Source: Pagrus major (taxonomy: Eukaryota; Chordata; Actinopteri; Spariformes; Sparidae). Taken from it: a DNA stretch of 64,000 bases. The position numbers and the translations under genes are program-made. The stretch's first letter is position 1. Each line of letters begins with the position of its first letter. Location of the stretch: assembly GCF_040436345.1 (NCBI RefSeq), contig NC_133234.1, positions 12,647,446 to 12,711,445 of the forward strand. The letters are read 5' to 3'. Positions 23,185 through 37,600 of the stretch are shown in pieces. Under the pieces are notes generated by a model. The model did no database searches and had not been told where the DNA came from. It saw nothing but the letters and a program-made list of their open reading frames with translations.

Positions 23185-23732
23185 TTCCTCAGTCCACCCA
23201 AAAATTTAAATGTCATAATCAACAAAACTTTTCTGGAGTTTCATGACAAAGTAGCATTGCAGCATTCTCCTGAACAACTAAAGTAGATGGAGACTTGTTT
23301 TAAAATATAAAAAAACAACTGAAAGAATACGTAAAATTGTTCCATACAGATTGTCCGGCGTAATGCAAGTCTCGGAAGCCCCGCGATCCTGAATTGATTT
23401 TTAGAAAACATAATTTACACCATCTTTAATGCTGAAATAACAGTAAAAGTGTCAGCACGCGCCATGTCCTAAGTAAAGGGTGCTAATATTGTCTTTTCAA
23501 ATCCATTTGGGATCTTGTAGCTTCCGGAGACTTCCAGAAACTTTTATGTGTTTACTGTTTTTTTGGTTGTCCCCATCTTCTTCAGTTGTTGCGTAGACAC
23601 CTGCAATGACGTTTTATTGTGAGACTGGAAATATTTTACAGACTTCATAACTTCACCTGACTTTTCATCAGCATGGGGGTGAGTAGACTAGATAATGACA
23701 GAATTTTAATTTTGGGTGAACCTTTCCTTTAA
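23185..23732. mobile_element. Fold-back element family D, second copy
   Basis: It shares CCACCCAAAAATTTAAATG at the left end and TTTAATTTTGGGTGAACC at the right, plus the inner pair CAACTAAAGTAGATGGAGAC (23276) and CCCCATCTTCTTCAGTTG (23572), with the 16.8 kb copy. It lacks the AT core and is more diverged. Confidence 0.7.
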
Positions 23733-24240
23733 AATCTTATAAATGAAACTGTTTATGAGAGGCACTCTTTGGTTTAACTTCTTCAAGAAAAAAGCCACAA
23801 GAGTTGAGGGTCCCCTGGATTACATGATCGAAATGAGAGAGCAACAATACTTAAAGAAAATCACTACCACTGTTGGTCAGATGGGGGCGCCCAAACATCA
23901 CAAATGCAACAACTCAACCATTTCTATACCATAAATCTCCACTGTCTGAGTTCTCCAACTATTCCATACTGTTTTAATGTTGTTTTATATCAAGTAAGGA
24001 GTAATTAAATTACTAGCCCTTTAATAGATGAACCTGACCCAGTAGAAACGTGTGCCTTGCTGAAGTGTCAGACCAAGACACCCCAGTCTCCTCTTGCCAA
24101 CCCTGAACTTTAACCTCTGTCTAAACCGTCATTCCCTGACATATGGATGCAATGGCACTAGTATTGGTCATGGATTTTGTGCACAAAAACAAAATCATGA
24201 TGTCCCAATTGCTATAAAGCTAACGATACTGCGGGGTATT
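23733..24240. other. Short spacer before RAB11FIP3
   Basis: No gene, RNA or clear repeat is seen here. Confidence 0.5.
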
Positions 24241-25608
24241 TTGTACGCTTGCGTGAAACGTCAGTGGTGTGTATGCGGCTGGAAGTGGAGGAGGAGGAGG
24301 AGGATGATGGGACGCTGCTGATGCTGATGCGAGAGCTTTCGGCGTCTGTGATCAACATCGGTGGACTCGGCTGTCAAATGATGGAGCTTTTTGGCCTCGT
24401 CTGTCGCCCTTCTCGCTTCACTGACGGTTCCGACGAGGGTCGCTGTGACAGATGTGCTTTTTGAGACGAGAATAGGAGACATATTCGGAGAGGAAAGATC
24501 GGTTTCGTCTCGTCTCTCGCCTGGCCTGTCTTGTCACTGACACAGGTGGATCGCCGCTGGAAAAACGGCATCGAAATGAAGACAATATCTTGGACTATCA
24601 CAGAGGCGACAATCTGCGTAGATACCCCTCACACTGTGGAGTACTGAGGCTATCATTTGCTTGCGTTTAATCGAGAGAGGTAGAAGCTGGGCTGTTTGGC
24701 GTCAGCTAGCTAATAGGCTAATTTCGCTAGCTAGTCAGTTAGCAGCCTCCTTGGCCAATGGCACGGAAGAAGTGGGATGCTCGAAGGAGGAGTTAACGTC
24801 CTTGCTAGCATAAATTCATTGGAAGCGTTGACTGTCCGTGTTATATTTAGTAAACCGCCTCGTAATGAGAGATTTAACATCATAGCTGGACGCTAATGTA
24901 GGTGTGAGTATCACTTGGGGACGTCGTTTCGTCGCTGCCTTGTCGGCTTCTCGGCAAATTAGCTTGCGATGGATAAGGTGAGGTAATCGGCTAAGAAAGC
25001 TAATGTTGACAAACACCGGGGACTTAACGCGTTTATTGTGTCGTCTCAGATTGGCTCAGCAGCAGCGATGCTGTCGGACGTTAATATCGGTTCAGTCCTC
25101 AGACTGTATTTCGGTGTTTTTCAAGCTTTCTGGCCGAAGTGAAGCATGTTGACGGTGGATGTGCTGAAGCTGAAACACTTGGCAACGACCAAGAGTGGAC
25201 CTGCCATGACAGAGAGGGACGTATTGAGTCAGAAACATTTCCAGCAGCAGGATATTCAGTAAGGCCAGGACGTTAATATGAATTTTGAATTTAGGTAACA
25301 CTTTAGTCGAGACGTGGATGACAGCCACTGAAGGTAAAACAACAAATACAGCTTGTTTACCTGCCTGAAAAACTGCTCCTGTTACACTTTTGTTTCTATA
25401 TTCCTTAAACCTGCCAGCATTTTAAATGACAGAGGCAGGCAAGGCTTGTAAGAGATCCACACATTCATATCAAGATCACATTGAAGATGTTCAGTGCCAT
25501 CTAGAAACATGGCCTTAAAACTGGAGAACTGGATCTTTACGACAGAGGTGAGATAAGACGTCACCGCCAGCGTTCTCAAGGTTTTGCAAAGTGGAACAGC
25601 CAATATAA
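24240..25608 (+). promoter_or_regulatory. RAB11FIP3 promoter region and 5' UTR
   Basis: CG dinucleotides become frequent between about 24.24 and 25.08 kb, in contrast to the flanks, which is typical of a vertebrate promoter CpG region. A GGA-triplet run sits at 24285-24303. Possible 5' UTR donors are AAG|GTGAGG near 24978 and GAAG|GTAAAA near 25334. The exact start and any 5' UTR splicing cannot be decided. Open frames here (for example from 24249) are low-complexity and are not taken as coding. Confidence 0.5.
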
Positions 25609-28600
25609 ATGGAACCGACAGTCCTGTCTGGCCCTTTGGGGCACACACAGTGGGAGTCAGACCAGCCATTTCCTCTTGGATTTCACACACTGGATTCAGA
25701 CAAAGGAGGTGTGCTCTGTCCAAACAAGAGTGGCCAGACAGGTTTGGATTTCAGAAACGGTGACCAGGATCAAACCCCACAAAATAAAGGAGAAACTATT
25801 TTCCCGGACTCGTCAGTAGAGTTGGACAACCTCATTAATATCTCTGATTTTACTTGTGGAGCTTTGAAGTTTGAGGGAGATCAATCCACGATTTCCGAAG
25901 CTTCTCTCCATATTAGTCATATAGAGGAGTTGTCCCTCAAAGAAAAGACTGAGGGACTCGATGAATTAAGTGACACATTGTCATGGTTATTTTCACCGAA
26001 ACTCACTGAAGTGGTTGGGAAAAACTCTCCCTGTGAGGACCTGAGTCTGACACAGGAGGACCCTCCTGAGAGCTCAAATGAACTCAGTAGTCAGGCTGAG
26101 CTAATAAGTCTCAGTGTGCCGGACTCTCCTTCGAAGATTTCCGAGACCAACACAGGGGATCCATTTTTGTTGGTGGATCTTCTCTCAAATGAAAACTCTT
26201 GTCTCCCCCCAGAGTCCTCAGGTGAGTTGAACCCACAGGGTGTCAGTGAGGAGCTGGTAGACCTATTACAGGAGGAGCAGGCAGGTCTCCCTCCCTCGCA
26301 GACTTTGTCACCTGAAACAGGAGACAAAGGTTTATTCCCTGATCAAGTGACTGATCTGGCTGTAACCTGTAGCACTACTCTGCAAGGTTTACCTGAGAGC
26401 AGCCTCCCGCATGACCACATCAGCTCGCCACTGGAGTGTTTTGAAGGATCTGTGCCTTTGTTGGATTTAGAGGTTCCAGACTGTGACAGCAGTCTGAGCC
26501 TGTGCCCTGCCAGCCCTCCCTCTGTTATCTGCACAGGTGCACCATTAGATTTATCAACGGAGGAGTCGGAGGTGGAACATGAAGGAGCGACTATAATTAT
26601 AGATGTGACTTCGGAGCAGCAAGGTGAGAATGACTCATTTGCTCTGGGTTTGTCAGCGGATCCTTCTTCACTGACGGCGCCTCTGGCTGAAGATGCCTTC
26701 ATCCAGGGTGATTGCACCAGTGAGAGTAACTCTGTGGAAAATGAGTCTAAAGATTTGATGGAAGACGAGATTTGTTCTGAAGCCAACACTCAGGGGAATG
26801 AGGTAATGGCTTTGGATCTGTGCTTGACTGCTGATGAGGTCCACAATGAGGAAACGTGGGACTTGAAACCACAGGAGGGGGTACAGAATGGAAGCATTCC
26901 CGATCCGACAACAGAACAGAGGGAAGAGGAGAGGTTGACGGGCACTAACCAGCTCGAGGCATCAGATTGTCATGAAGTGGCTTCTTTTGATTTCTCAGTT
27001 CAGGACTTAAACACTTCTGAGGCTGGGTGGACTAGTGAGCAAACCGTGGAGACAATTTCCCTCTCTAAGGTGGTGGTTGATGACTCACTGCCAATGGTCT
27101 CAGCTGTGAGTACGAAGGAGGAAGATGTCTCCCCGCTAAAAGCTGTGTTCGATGCTTTAGACCAAGATGGAGATGGCTTCGTTCGCATTGAGGAGTTTAT
27201 GGAGTTTGCTGCTGCCTACGGGGCCGATCAGGTGAGATGTCTCCTATTTCTGTTGACTTCCTTGTTTTGAGCTTTGCAGCTAATGCATGCTAAGTGAAGT
27301 TCTATGTAAAACCATATAAAGCTCCAAACATAAATGATTTATTATTGATTTTCTGCTGAACTCTGAGAGCTTCCTGCAAAAAGCATGCTTAATTCAATGA
27401 AGTGAAATCTATCTGGCTGACGTCACTTTGCTATCAGTATTTCAAGTTATTTACAGTGTAAATCTATTTGATTCTTCTGTTCTATTCTTAAAGGTGTGTA
27501 AATAAGCCAAAATTTCTTTCATGAGTGAATTCTTGGCCATGATTATGAGTTTTGAATGTTTTATTGAACTACATCAGGTTTATGTTGCCCTGATGTATAA
27601 TGAAGCAGCCGTAGCATGACCAGCTTGGTTGCTGGTGTGTTTCCCTCAAAGCAGCTCTCAGCATTCGGTGTAATAGATTTGGCGCGTAACACTGGCATTA
27701 TTAAAACCATGCCTGGATTAGTTTGTCGTCTATATTTGGGGAGTGTTCAAGAACTGGGATTTGGGTTATCATCCAGATAAGTCTGTCAAGCATATTGGCT
27801 GTAATGAATTCTGCCGGGCCCTGAACTCCTCCATATGTCAAATGACAAACAACCCATCTTCCCATTTGCTTGTCCTGTGGTTTGGAGATAATCTCTTGTG
27901 AAATGGCTCACCCATTTGTTGCATATGGCCCTTTGCCCCAGGCATTTTCAGTTAGTAAAATAGTTTCAGTCTTGCTCACAAGTCAAGAGACGAGGAACAA
28001 TTCCTGAAAATGAAGTCAAAATAGAAGGCGTCACATAACAACTTAAATTGATTAAATTCTTGATGGTCTTACTCAGTGAGCAGCAAAACAAAATAGAGAG
28101 ACTATTCGCTTCTCTTAGGTCCTGTTTGTTTGTTGTTATATACATCCTGTCAGCGTGGTAGGTTTAGGTTTTGGTCTCATCATAAACCGAAAGTTAAATT
28201 CAGAGTTTCACACAGGTCTCACATGGTCTAGAGTCAAAATGATGTCAGTTTCTTTTCCTGTCAGACGTGCTTCTCTGTATCTAAATGTTTACAAGAACAC
28301 GACTGAGCTTCAGCATGTGATCACACCATTTGCAAATAACACTAAAACAAGGGCAAACGATGATGTCACCTAACAACAGGTAATAAAGTATAAGCATAAC
28401 TAAATGAGCATGTATTACTATATATTCCTCTCCAGTGTCAATTACAGTATCTATAATCCATTTTATCCAAATCCAAATGTGACCCTTCTAGATATGGAGC
28501 TGATTGAGACAACATAATTAATTAAGAATATGTTAACCATCTTAATTTTAACTCTTTTCGATGACGTTGGCAAGGCATTTGGGTGAGGATGAATACTTGC

Positions 28601-31600
28601 CCTGACTCCACACACAGAGTGTGATGCTGGCTCACTAATGCTTTTTAATCCCTTCTCTCCCAGTTCAAAGCGCCTCTGTTGCCCCCGATCTGTCCCGTGT
28701 CTGGCCCTAGGTATCTGCGGCTCCCCAGGCAGGGAATTGGGAAGGATTAAGAGTAAAATGTGTTTTCCTGAGTCAGAGGGACTCCATGGTTTGGGTGCCA
28801 TCCACCAACTATCCATGACCTTGTTTTGAGGTGCAGAGGAGTGGACTTTTTGTCAAGTTAGTCTAATGTAAATCAATTCTACCTGTTGTTTGGCTAGGCA
28901 GTGCTAATGGCTGACCCATTTACATGACACTGGGAGTTGATATTACTTTGTAGGTGTGGTGTGCTTCGCTGTTATTCCTTACTGTTTGGTTTCTGGTGGA
29001 GTTCTTCTACTGCACCTCCCAAGTATGTAGATGTAGATTTCAACAGCTTTCTTTGGATCTTTCTTAAAGCTTTTTCCTCGGATTGCTAACCAGATTGTGC
29101 AGATTGATTACTCCTGCGTCTTTGTGTTTAGATATTGGCTATCTGGTTTCCAAGAACCGCAGGAGCTAATTTGTGCCCTCTCAGATTTCTGTCCTTTTTG
29201 TGATCAGAGAGAGAGAGAGAGAGAGGGAGACGGAAGCTTTGGCATGTTTGTCCTTCACATTCACAATAAGTAACCAGGCAGCAGATGGACTTATCTTCAG
29301 AATTTGTGGTATGTTATATAATGCATTTAACTTGCACGTGGATTTGGCATTTATTAGCTGAACTCAAGGAGCAGTGGTAAAGTCAGGTCTGATGTAACAA
29401 GGCTAATTGTTTCTTTGCAAATGGTTGATTCTTCTCATATCAGTTTAGGATACATATGTGCTTTTCATATTTGCCCTGATATGCCCTTGTATATCAGTCC
29501 TCTGGAGATAAAAGTAGTTTGAATAACCTCCACGCCTGAGCGCCTCAGATTAGTGAAATGTTACTGTGGAGCAGGGTGGTAACGCACATATTTTAGCAGT
29601 GCGGTTGAAAAAAACCACGGGGCGATAAGGTCATGCTGATTTATAAGGACATCCATAAATAACACCTATAGTAAAATATTAAGTTTAAGTTGCCAGTAGG
29701 GATGCAAGCCAAGTGGAAGTGGGGTTAAGAGCTTTGTTATTGCATCTACAAGCTTCACAAATCATTCTGATTCCCTTGTTTTCTGCCAAGTCTGTACACA
29801 ACAGTAAGTACTCTTCAGTGAGATTTTGTATTTGTGTACATACTGTCACAGTTAAGCATCAGGCCTTGCATGTGCGTTATCCTGTACCTCTTTGCAAATA
29901 TCCCAGCAACCTGTCAAGAGATGGCAGGAAGGTATTCATGAAGTATTTGCATGCGCGTGCCGGTCTGTGCTCGTATGCTAAGCATGCAAATGTTTTCTCC
30001 AGAATTATTCCAGGATGTGATAGCGTGTGCAAACAGGCACGTCCTGCATTGTGTGTGGTCAAATACAAGCAGCATAATGTAGACAGAGCTGCAATGATTG
30101 GTTGATAAATCGATTAGATTTATGTAATTAGAGCAAGAAGAACAGTCTGAGAAGTTAAAAAAATGACATCAGTTTACTATAATGCAGACTTTAAGACCAG
30201 GAAAAGACAACACTTAATACCATATTATGAAATAACGCTTTCCAAAATATAAGATGATATCTAGTCTCATATCAGGATAACCATATAATATCAATATATT
30301 GCCCAGCCCTAGATTGTCCAATTTTCTTAAATTGTATTGACTATATGTTGAATTTATTAATTGTAAAATTAAAAGATGTATCGATAAAGAAAATAATCTT
30401 TTGCCGCAGCCCTGAATGTAGAATCCTAAAGCTGAAGACAAAATGTATAGTCTTTCCAACATATGCTCACACATTTGAGTTTAATCCTAGATGTTCTCTT
30501 AAGAAGACCCACCACTTGCTTTTTATATTCTGTTAATTAGAAGCGCTGCCTCTACCACTGTTCTGGGAGAGATGTTTTTCTTCCAGGTGAGGTAGGAGAC
30601 AGGCTCACTGTTAGAACATTTATTTGACACCTGTACATATCAAGTCAGTGTCATGAAACATCAGATTTACTGAAGTGAAGTGATCCATCTTGACTGAGCA
30701 GTTAATGTTGACCTGCTGCTATGTGTTCAGTTCCCTCTACTGTCCTGCAGGCATGTGCCAAATCTGGGAATTCAGTTCAAAAGATCTTTCCAACCACCGC
30801 TCACTGGTTTCACTCGCTGGTTTTGACCCTGATTCTGCACAAAAGCCACACTGGACTGCATTGTGGTCGTGTCTCTCTTGTCAGTCGACACTCCCAACCC
30901 TACTTTAGCCAGCCTCCCTCCCCTCACCCGCTGCTTTTATGTGCTGCCCCCTCTAATCCACAATGGAATGTCCCATGCCCCGAAACGTCCCCTCTCTTGA
31001 GTTCACTTTTGTGTGTGTTTTAATGTTTTATATCCAAAGATCATTCTGCCTTTTTTACATCATCTTTTGCCAAGCCACTAGGCCTATGATCATGGTTATC
31101 AGAGTTTCATGTAGGAACTATTGTGAAATCCCCTCCAGGAGAGACTCTCACCAATGGGTATTCTTCTCCATGGGGTTATGCACAACAGCGGTCTGTGTGG
31201 AGGCGGTCAGGCGTGCCCCGGCACTGATTAGACACAAATAGAGGAAACAGAAAAACCACAGTGCCTTCGCTGCTCCCCTAGGCAGTGGAGCTGACAGAGT
31301 TGCCTTTGAGTTTAGTTGTTATCTGCCTTTCCACTGTCTCCCAGGCCATGCTTCTTAGGTGTAACAATACAGATTATTACACAGTACAGTACATAATACA
31401 GTTTTTATTATATTAAAAACGAGACAAAACAGACAAACTTTTTCACCACTGTCCTGAAATTTTTTTTTTAACTGTCCCAAAGTGGTTGTAAACTGTCCAA
31501 AAATCAAAATTTTGTTTCTTTACTTTATTAGTTAAAAGTATTAGCATTTAAAGTTCTTTTGCCTTAAAAACTGTACTCAGCTGAAGTACTTAAGAACAAT

Positions 31601-34600
31601 TATTTACTGTAAACTTGTTGTGTTGTTATTAAACTGCAGTTCAGTGTTAACGCTGTTGAACCTGCTGTGTGTTTAGCTGATAGCTGCATTAGGTCTTTTA
31701 GCTTTTTAGCTGTTAGCTTCCTTAGCCAAACACACATCAGGACAGGAAAATAGGGTTTCTCCCCTGTCGACAGTGAGTTCACTGCATCTGATTTTGAATT
31801 TAAAGGGTCATATTTTTCATAATGGCATAAGAAGACATTCTCAGTTGTAGTCAGGGCTCAGTTCAGTTTGTCATTTGCTCAGTGATCGTTACACATGCAT
31901 ACTAAAATCCCTTTCGTCCCAGAAATGCCCAGATAAGACGTCTGTTCGCCCAAATCAAATTTTCTGTCACTCCTTGGACAAGGTGACGCAGTTGGTCCTG
32001 GTTAACATTTAAATACGCATTAAATGGCACAAAAACAGTTATTAAACACTGTTGTTTCTTCAAATACTGTTTATAATTTCAAGTATTTTTGTTTTAAAAT
32101 ATAATTCATACATATTGCACCTTTTTTTTTAAAATGAATTCTCATCCACTAAAAGTAACATTAACATTTTTTTTTAAGAATTACATTTAATGACTATTTA
32201 AGCTTGCCTAAACGTCATGACATTGAACTGTAAGTAGTATAAGCAATATAGAGTTCACAGAGTACACTGTAACAGTCAAAAAAGAATGAGTGATGATCTG
32301 TGACAAGACACGGAGCTTCCAACAATGATAAATTAAATGAAATAGTTAACTGAAGATGGAGACACTTTGCCAGTTTAATAGCTATGGAGAGACTTCCAGG
32401 GTATTGGGGCCAGAATCCAACTGAACTGAAATCCCACTCACCTTTTAGTTTTTAGGTTAGACCTAGGAATAGCCAACAGGCTCTGCTCGCAAGACCTGAG
32501 GGGCCTGGCACTGCTGTACAGGCTTAACAACTGTGATGTAGGCCATGGATTGCTTCCACAACATAGTAGGTTTATATTTGCTCTGGTTTCTTTGGCTGTC
32601 ACAGCGGTTCAACCAGCCTGTTCAGTGTTCAGTGGTGGGTTATTATAGGATGCCACCCCAGTGTCTTTCTACAGACGCAGTAGCTATGACTAATTCACTG
32701 CTTTTTATAATGGTTAAGTAAAAATGTCTTCAGGACCACAGACACTAAACCCCCCCATCACGCCTCAGTTTTCTCACCTCACCCAGCAGAGGTGTTCCTG
32801 AGCAGCTGCATGGAACATGTGAACTGTGATGCTCCATTGTGAAACGGAAAGCTAAAAGCTGTATTCGAACGCTTACCACTGACCTCAACCACAAAATTAT
32901 TTTCACAAGTTCAAGCATAAAAAGGCCCTGTTTCTTCACCAACAGCCTATAGTATACAGCAAATGTACTGGAAATGTTTCTGGAAGCTAGGCGGGCCTTG
33001 ATTCCACATGCTAAAGTTAACACTGCAGTGTTAACCACCATTCAGTGACATCAGCCGCCCCCCTCCTCTCACTAAGTGCAGCTGGGTTTAATTCACCAAA
33101 CCCAGATCATAAGCCACGAGGCTTGTCGGAGTCAGTTTATTAGCAGTTTCAGCCTTCTCAGCCTCTTGAGTCTGAGCTCAGCGTTGCTAAGCAGATCAGC
33201 TTGTTTTCATGTGTAACCGATATAAAAAGTACAGGAGGGAGAAGCCACACACACAGAAAGTCTTGGCAAAATGATGATGTTCGCATCGCGCGCTCACTTT
33301 CTCTAGGAATAAGCGAGCCGAAAACCACAGAAACCTCACCCGACATAATCTCAGGCTTCTTCCCAGCTAATTTTGTCGGAGATACATGCCTGAAATTATA
33401 CTGTAATAATGGGTTAGTGCAATTTTGTGACTTGCTCTATTATTTATGTAAATAGATTTTGATCGCCCGGCGCCACCAATTATTCTGCAGATACGGACAC
33501 ATATTTCGTTCCCAGGTCTTTGAGAGCCACATAACTAGATTGTAAAAATTAATCAGGGCAATGTGCCCAATAACTTGTACAGGTGTGGGCTCTGTCAGTA
33601 CAGATCGGATAAGCTTTAATTTCACACACACTAGGAGTCAATTTTCAATCTGAAAGAAATTGTTGATCCAAGATACACTGTCTTTTTATGCTCCGAGGTC
33701 CTGTACAGTAGTTACTGACGCACACATCCTCTTGTTGCCAGGTTACTGACTGTAGGAATATACAGCATGTAGGTGCACTTACATAACCCAGTCGAACAGC
33801 TGAGTGCAGCAACGTTCCTGTGCACAAAAGGCTATAATGCCTCACATACATGCAATTAGAATTAGCTGTTTTCTGTTGCCGGGTAAACTGCCTTCATATC
33901 TTCGGATTTCTTTTAATGTAAGATTAGTGTTTTTTTTTCTTTAATGTAGAGAAGACTCTACAAAACATCTTTTATTTATTGTTTAGAGAGTGTGTGTGTG
34001 GTTGAACACACTTTCTGCAACTGTTAAGCTTTCGGTAACACCTTTCTGTAATCCTTTTTCCGTTTTTATTCTTGTCATATGCTAAGAGTATAAAGACTGT
34101 ACCCTTTGGACACATTAAAATCCTTGTAAACTCACTATTGCCCCGTCTGCAAAAACAGAGTTTCTTCTGGAGGTCAGAAGTGCTGTTCTTGCAGCTCTGC
34201 AGTAAAACTGTAATGTTAGTGAAATGACCTTATATTCTCCGTAGTTTCATGTAGCTTGTACTCAGATAAAGTTCTGGCCTTTCCAGTGAGGTCATTACAC
34301 ATTACAGTCAAGTCATTTGCCCTCTTGTGCGGAAAACCTCCCCTTACAGCATTTCATGCCATCATTTTGAAACGGCCAAGAAATGATGGGGATTATGGGA
34401 AAGTGATTTTCTTCTGTTGCCGTGACGAAATAAGTTTTAAATGTTGTGTTACTTCTCTTTCAGGTGAAGGATCTGACCAAGTTTTTGGATCCCAGTGGGC
34501 TGGGAGTGATCAGCTTTGAAGACTTCCACCGTGGAATCTCTGCGATTAGCAATGGAGGTGAGTCATCAGATGTGCCTCAACCCAATCCCATTTCCAAGTT

Positions 34601-37600
34601 TTACCCCTACCCCTCATTTCCAAGTGCTCCCTTGCCCCTCAGAACAGAGTTTCAAGGGGTAGTGGTTGAAATCTCTTCCCATGCATTGGGGCAACCCTTC
34701 AAGACCCTCATATGTCATCGCTGAAGTTGATGCTGTTTACGTTACGACAGGATGTTTCCAGTATGGAGTCTTCAGCTTGGGGGATTACTTGTGCGTTACT
34801 ATGGCAACCCTGTTTTTATCACAGTGCCAATTCTCATTAATCTGATGGAGATAGAAAAGCATGGACACTTGTAATGTGTTCATAACTTCACGCTGCCAAT
34901 CAGGTCATCAAATAAAAAAGAACACTATTCATTAGTGGCGCTTAGCAGCTATCATTAGCAACCTGTGCTCCTACCCTGGCAGTATACTTATATTAGAGGA
35001 GCGGTACCAACTGCAGCAACTTTACTGTGTGATTTCAGTCAAATGTCACCCATCACATGCCATCAAAGGGGGGAATGCAGTGTTGAAATGCAGGATTGTC
35101 GTGGCCAAATCAGCAATGACAATGTAACGTCGGCTAGCTACCTAGACGTCAGCAAACTGGTTGCAATTGTTTTAGCCTTGTTATAAAGAAAAAGGACCAT
35201 AATACATTGAAACGACAGACAGTTCTCATCACCCTCGGTTTGAAGTGTGCCTCTGAAAAATCTCCTTTTGGAGGGCCATTGTACTCTTAACACTTCACCC
35301 TACCCCTCTATCCCAACAAGAATTAGTGGTTTTACTCTTAAATTCAAGACCTGCTCTGCTATGTTGTAAGAAAAAACCTTACCTTTTAATTGTTTTCCCT
35401 TTAAACTCTTACCTAGTGTCCCCTTTTTGTGGACTCATTTGGCCTGTTGCCTAAGACTCTGGGGGGTCCACATGATTTGTGAAACCTACCTACTAAAAAT
35501 ATTCTGACATAAAGATGTCTCGCTTTTGTCATGTGTAAAAAAGTGTTTTTAAAGTTTGTATTGCACATTGGACTGTGGCTGTAGTATTCACAGAACATAT
35601 TTTCTTTTCTATTTCCAAGTATTTTATTTTGGCTAACCTACTTAGTTCTGCTCTTAATAAAAAAGAAAAAGAAAAAAACACCTCAGCAGCAAATTCTTGC
35701 ACCTACATTTAGTCTCCAGCATCTGGCTCCATCTCCCTGCATTCCCCATGGTGCCTGATATTGTTGTCAACACAGTATGTTCACATCCAGTCGCTCATCT
35801 GAGGTGAGGGATTTTGAAAGAAAAGGCAGAAGACTGACCCAAATTCTTTGGAAATGGATTCAAAATGCTGTTATTCCTTCTTTAACCATTTTACTCCCCC
35901 CCCGTTTCACTGTTTAACTCCTATAAGTACTCGTATATTATATTTTCCTTGCAAAATGCAAACAATTCATGAGCCTGTTTCTTAAGCTTTACCTCAGCAG
36001 TAAATCTAATTTAATCTAAATCTTGACTTTAAATTTGAACTATTTCCCATGGTCATGGCAGTTAGTGAAGGAAGTGAGATGGATTTAGACACCACAAAGT
36101 GACATCATGACAGTTTTAGCTCTGAGGCAGTTTACAGTACACACTGGTTGTGTAAACATACTGTACAGGTTGTGGTGATGTCATCGCAGCCTATTGATCG
36201 ATGTTTCCCAAGGCTTTCTGGGTTGCACAGCTCTGGTTACTCAGACCATAAATAAGTCATGAACTGGAAAGCATGAGATGCACGGACACATGGGCCTTAC
36301 TGGCAAGGTTTCAGAGCGGCAGTGGCAGAGTCCTGTTCACCTAAATTATTTACTGTCCTCTTCCTGGGCCCTGTGTTCTCTGTTTCTCCCTGGTTTCTCT
36401 GCTTGTTATTAGTTGCAAAGCTGTGTTGTAGAGTCAGATTGAAATAACCTGCTTGTATTGTAGGGCTGCAATTAATGTTCGTTATCAATTGATCTGACGC
36501 CTATTTTCACCATTATTTTAGTCTATAAAATGTCAAAAAAATGCAACCTCTTCAAAATACTTCTTTTCTCCAACAAACAGTCGAAGAGTCTTCATTTACT
36601 TTGATAAATGACAAAGAAAAGCTTCAAATTCTCACATTTAAGAAGCTAATCCTCGTAGCTCGTATCCGAGTGTCTTTGGTTTGCCAAACTGGAAGATTTA
36701 ATAAGAAAATAATAAATTGGACATGGAGATGTAACATTTGTCTATTGAGCAGCAACAAACTTCTTTTCATTTTCTCTCCCACAAGTCACAAACAACAACA
36801 GCAACAAACTTGTTTTGGTGGCTTGATAAGCTAATGCACATAACATGTAGCCATGATGGGTCCAGGGATCATTGTCCCATGTTCCTGTTAATAACTCTCC
36901 TGTCTTTTCTGATTCTCTTTACTATTTTCTGTATAATCACCACTGTTGAGACTGAATAGGATATTTCTTGCTGGAGGACAGTTTCCCATCAGTGTGTGAA
37001 GATCAGACCTCTACTATAACTTCAGAAGTCACTCACACACTGCTGACAGAATTCCACTGTGCCTATAAAGGCAGTGTCGAATTTTCAGCTAAACTTTTTT
37101 TTTTTCGACCCATGTCATATTCTCTACCACTGCTTCCACCACATTTGCTTTAACCAGATGGCAAAACCTGCTCTTCCACATGCCAATTTTCAATAATTTA
37201 ATTGCACCCCAGCTCCCTTTCTTATTTCATTGCTGCACGACTTGTTACTGGCATGGTTACCTTTTAATAAAGACAAGCCTGCAGGCTATGGAAATGCCTT
37301 GTCCCCTGTAGTGGCTATTGCATGTCTGGAACAACAAAAGTTGGTCTAGAACATATCCGTGTCCTCTGATATTTTGTAATCACGCCAAGAGACTGCAGGT
37401 GTGTTGCTCCAACAGAAGCCAGTCCCCTGCAAAGCCCCTTTTGGGTGCCAAGTCATTTCACTCAAATGGCCTGCCATGCATACGAGTGATCAGGAGCGGC
37501 GGGTTACGTAAGACCTGGGGGCACAGAAAGCCCTTGGGTCTACTGGCAGCTCTGGAGAACTCTGTTTGTGTTCTGTTCTCTCAGTAGGGTGCTACTCACA

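Noticed and set aside
24249-24464. Frame starting before the GGA run in the RAB11FIP3 5' region
   Set aside because: The frame is carried by a GGA repeat, it does not join in frame to the firm start at 25609, and an in-frame stop precedes that start.
26343-26789. 148-codon minus-strand frame
   Set aside because: It is the antisense shadow of the large coding exon 1 of RAB11FIP3.
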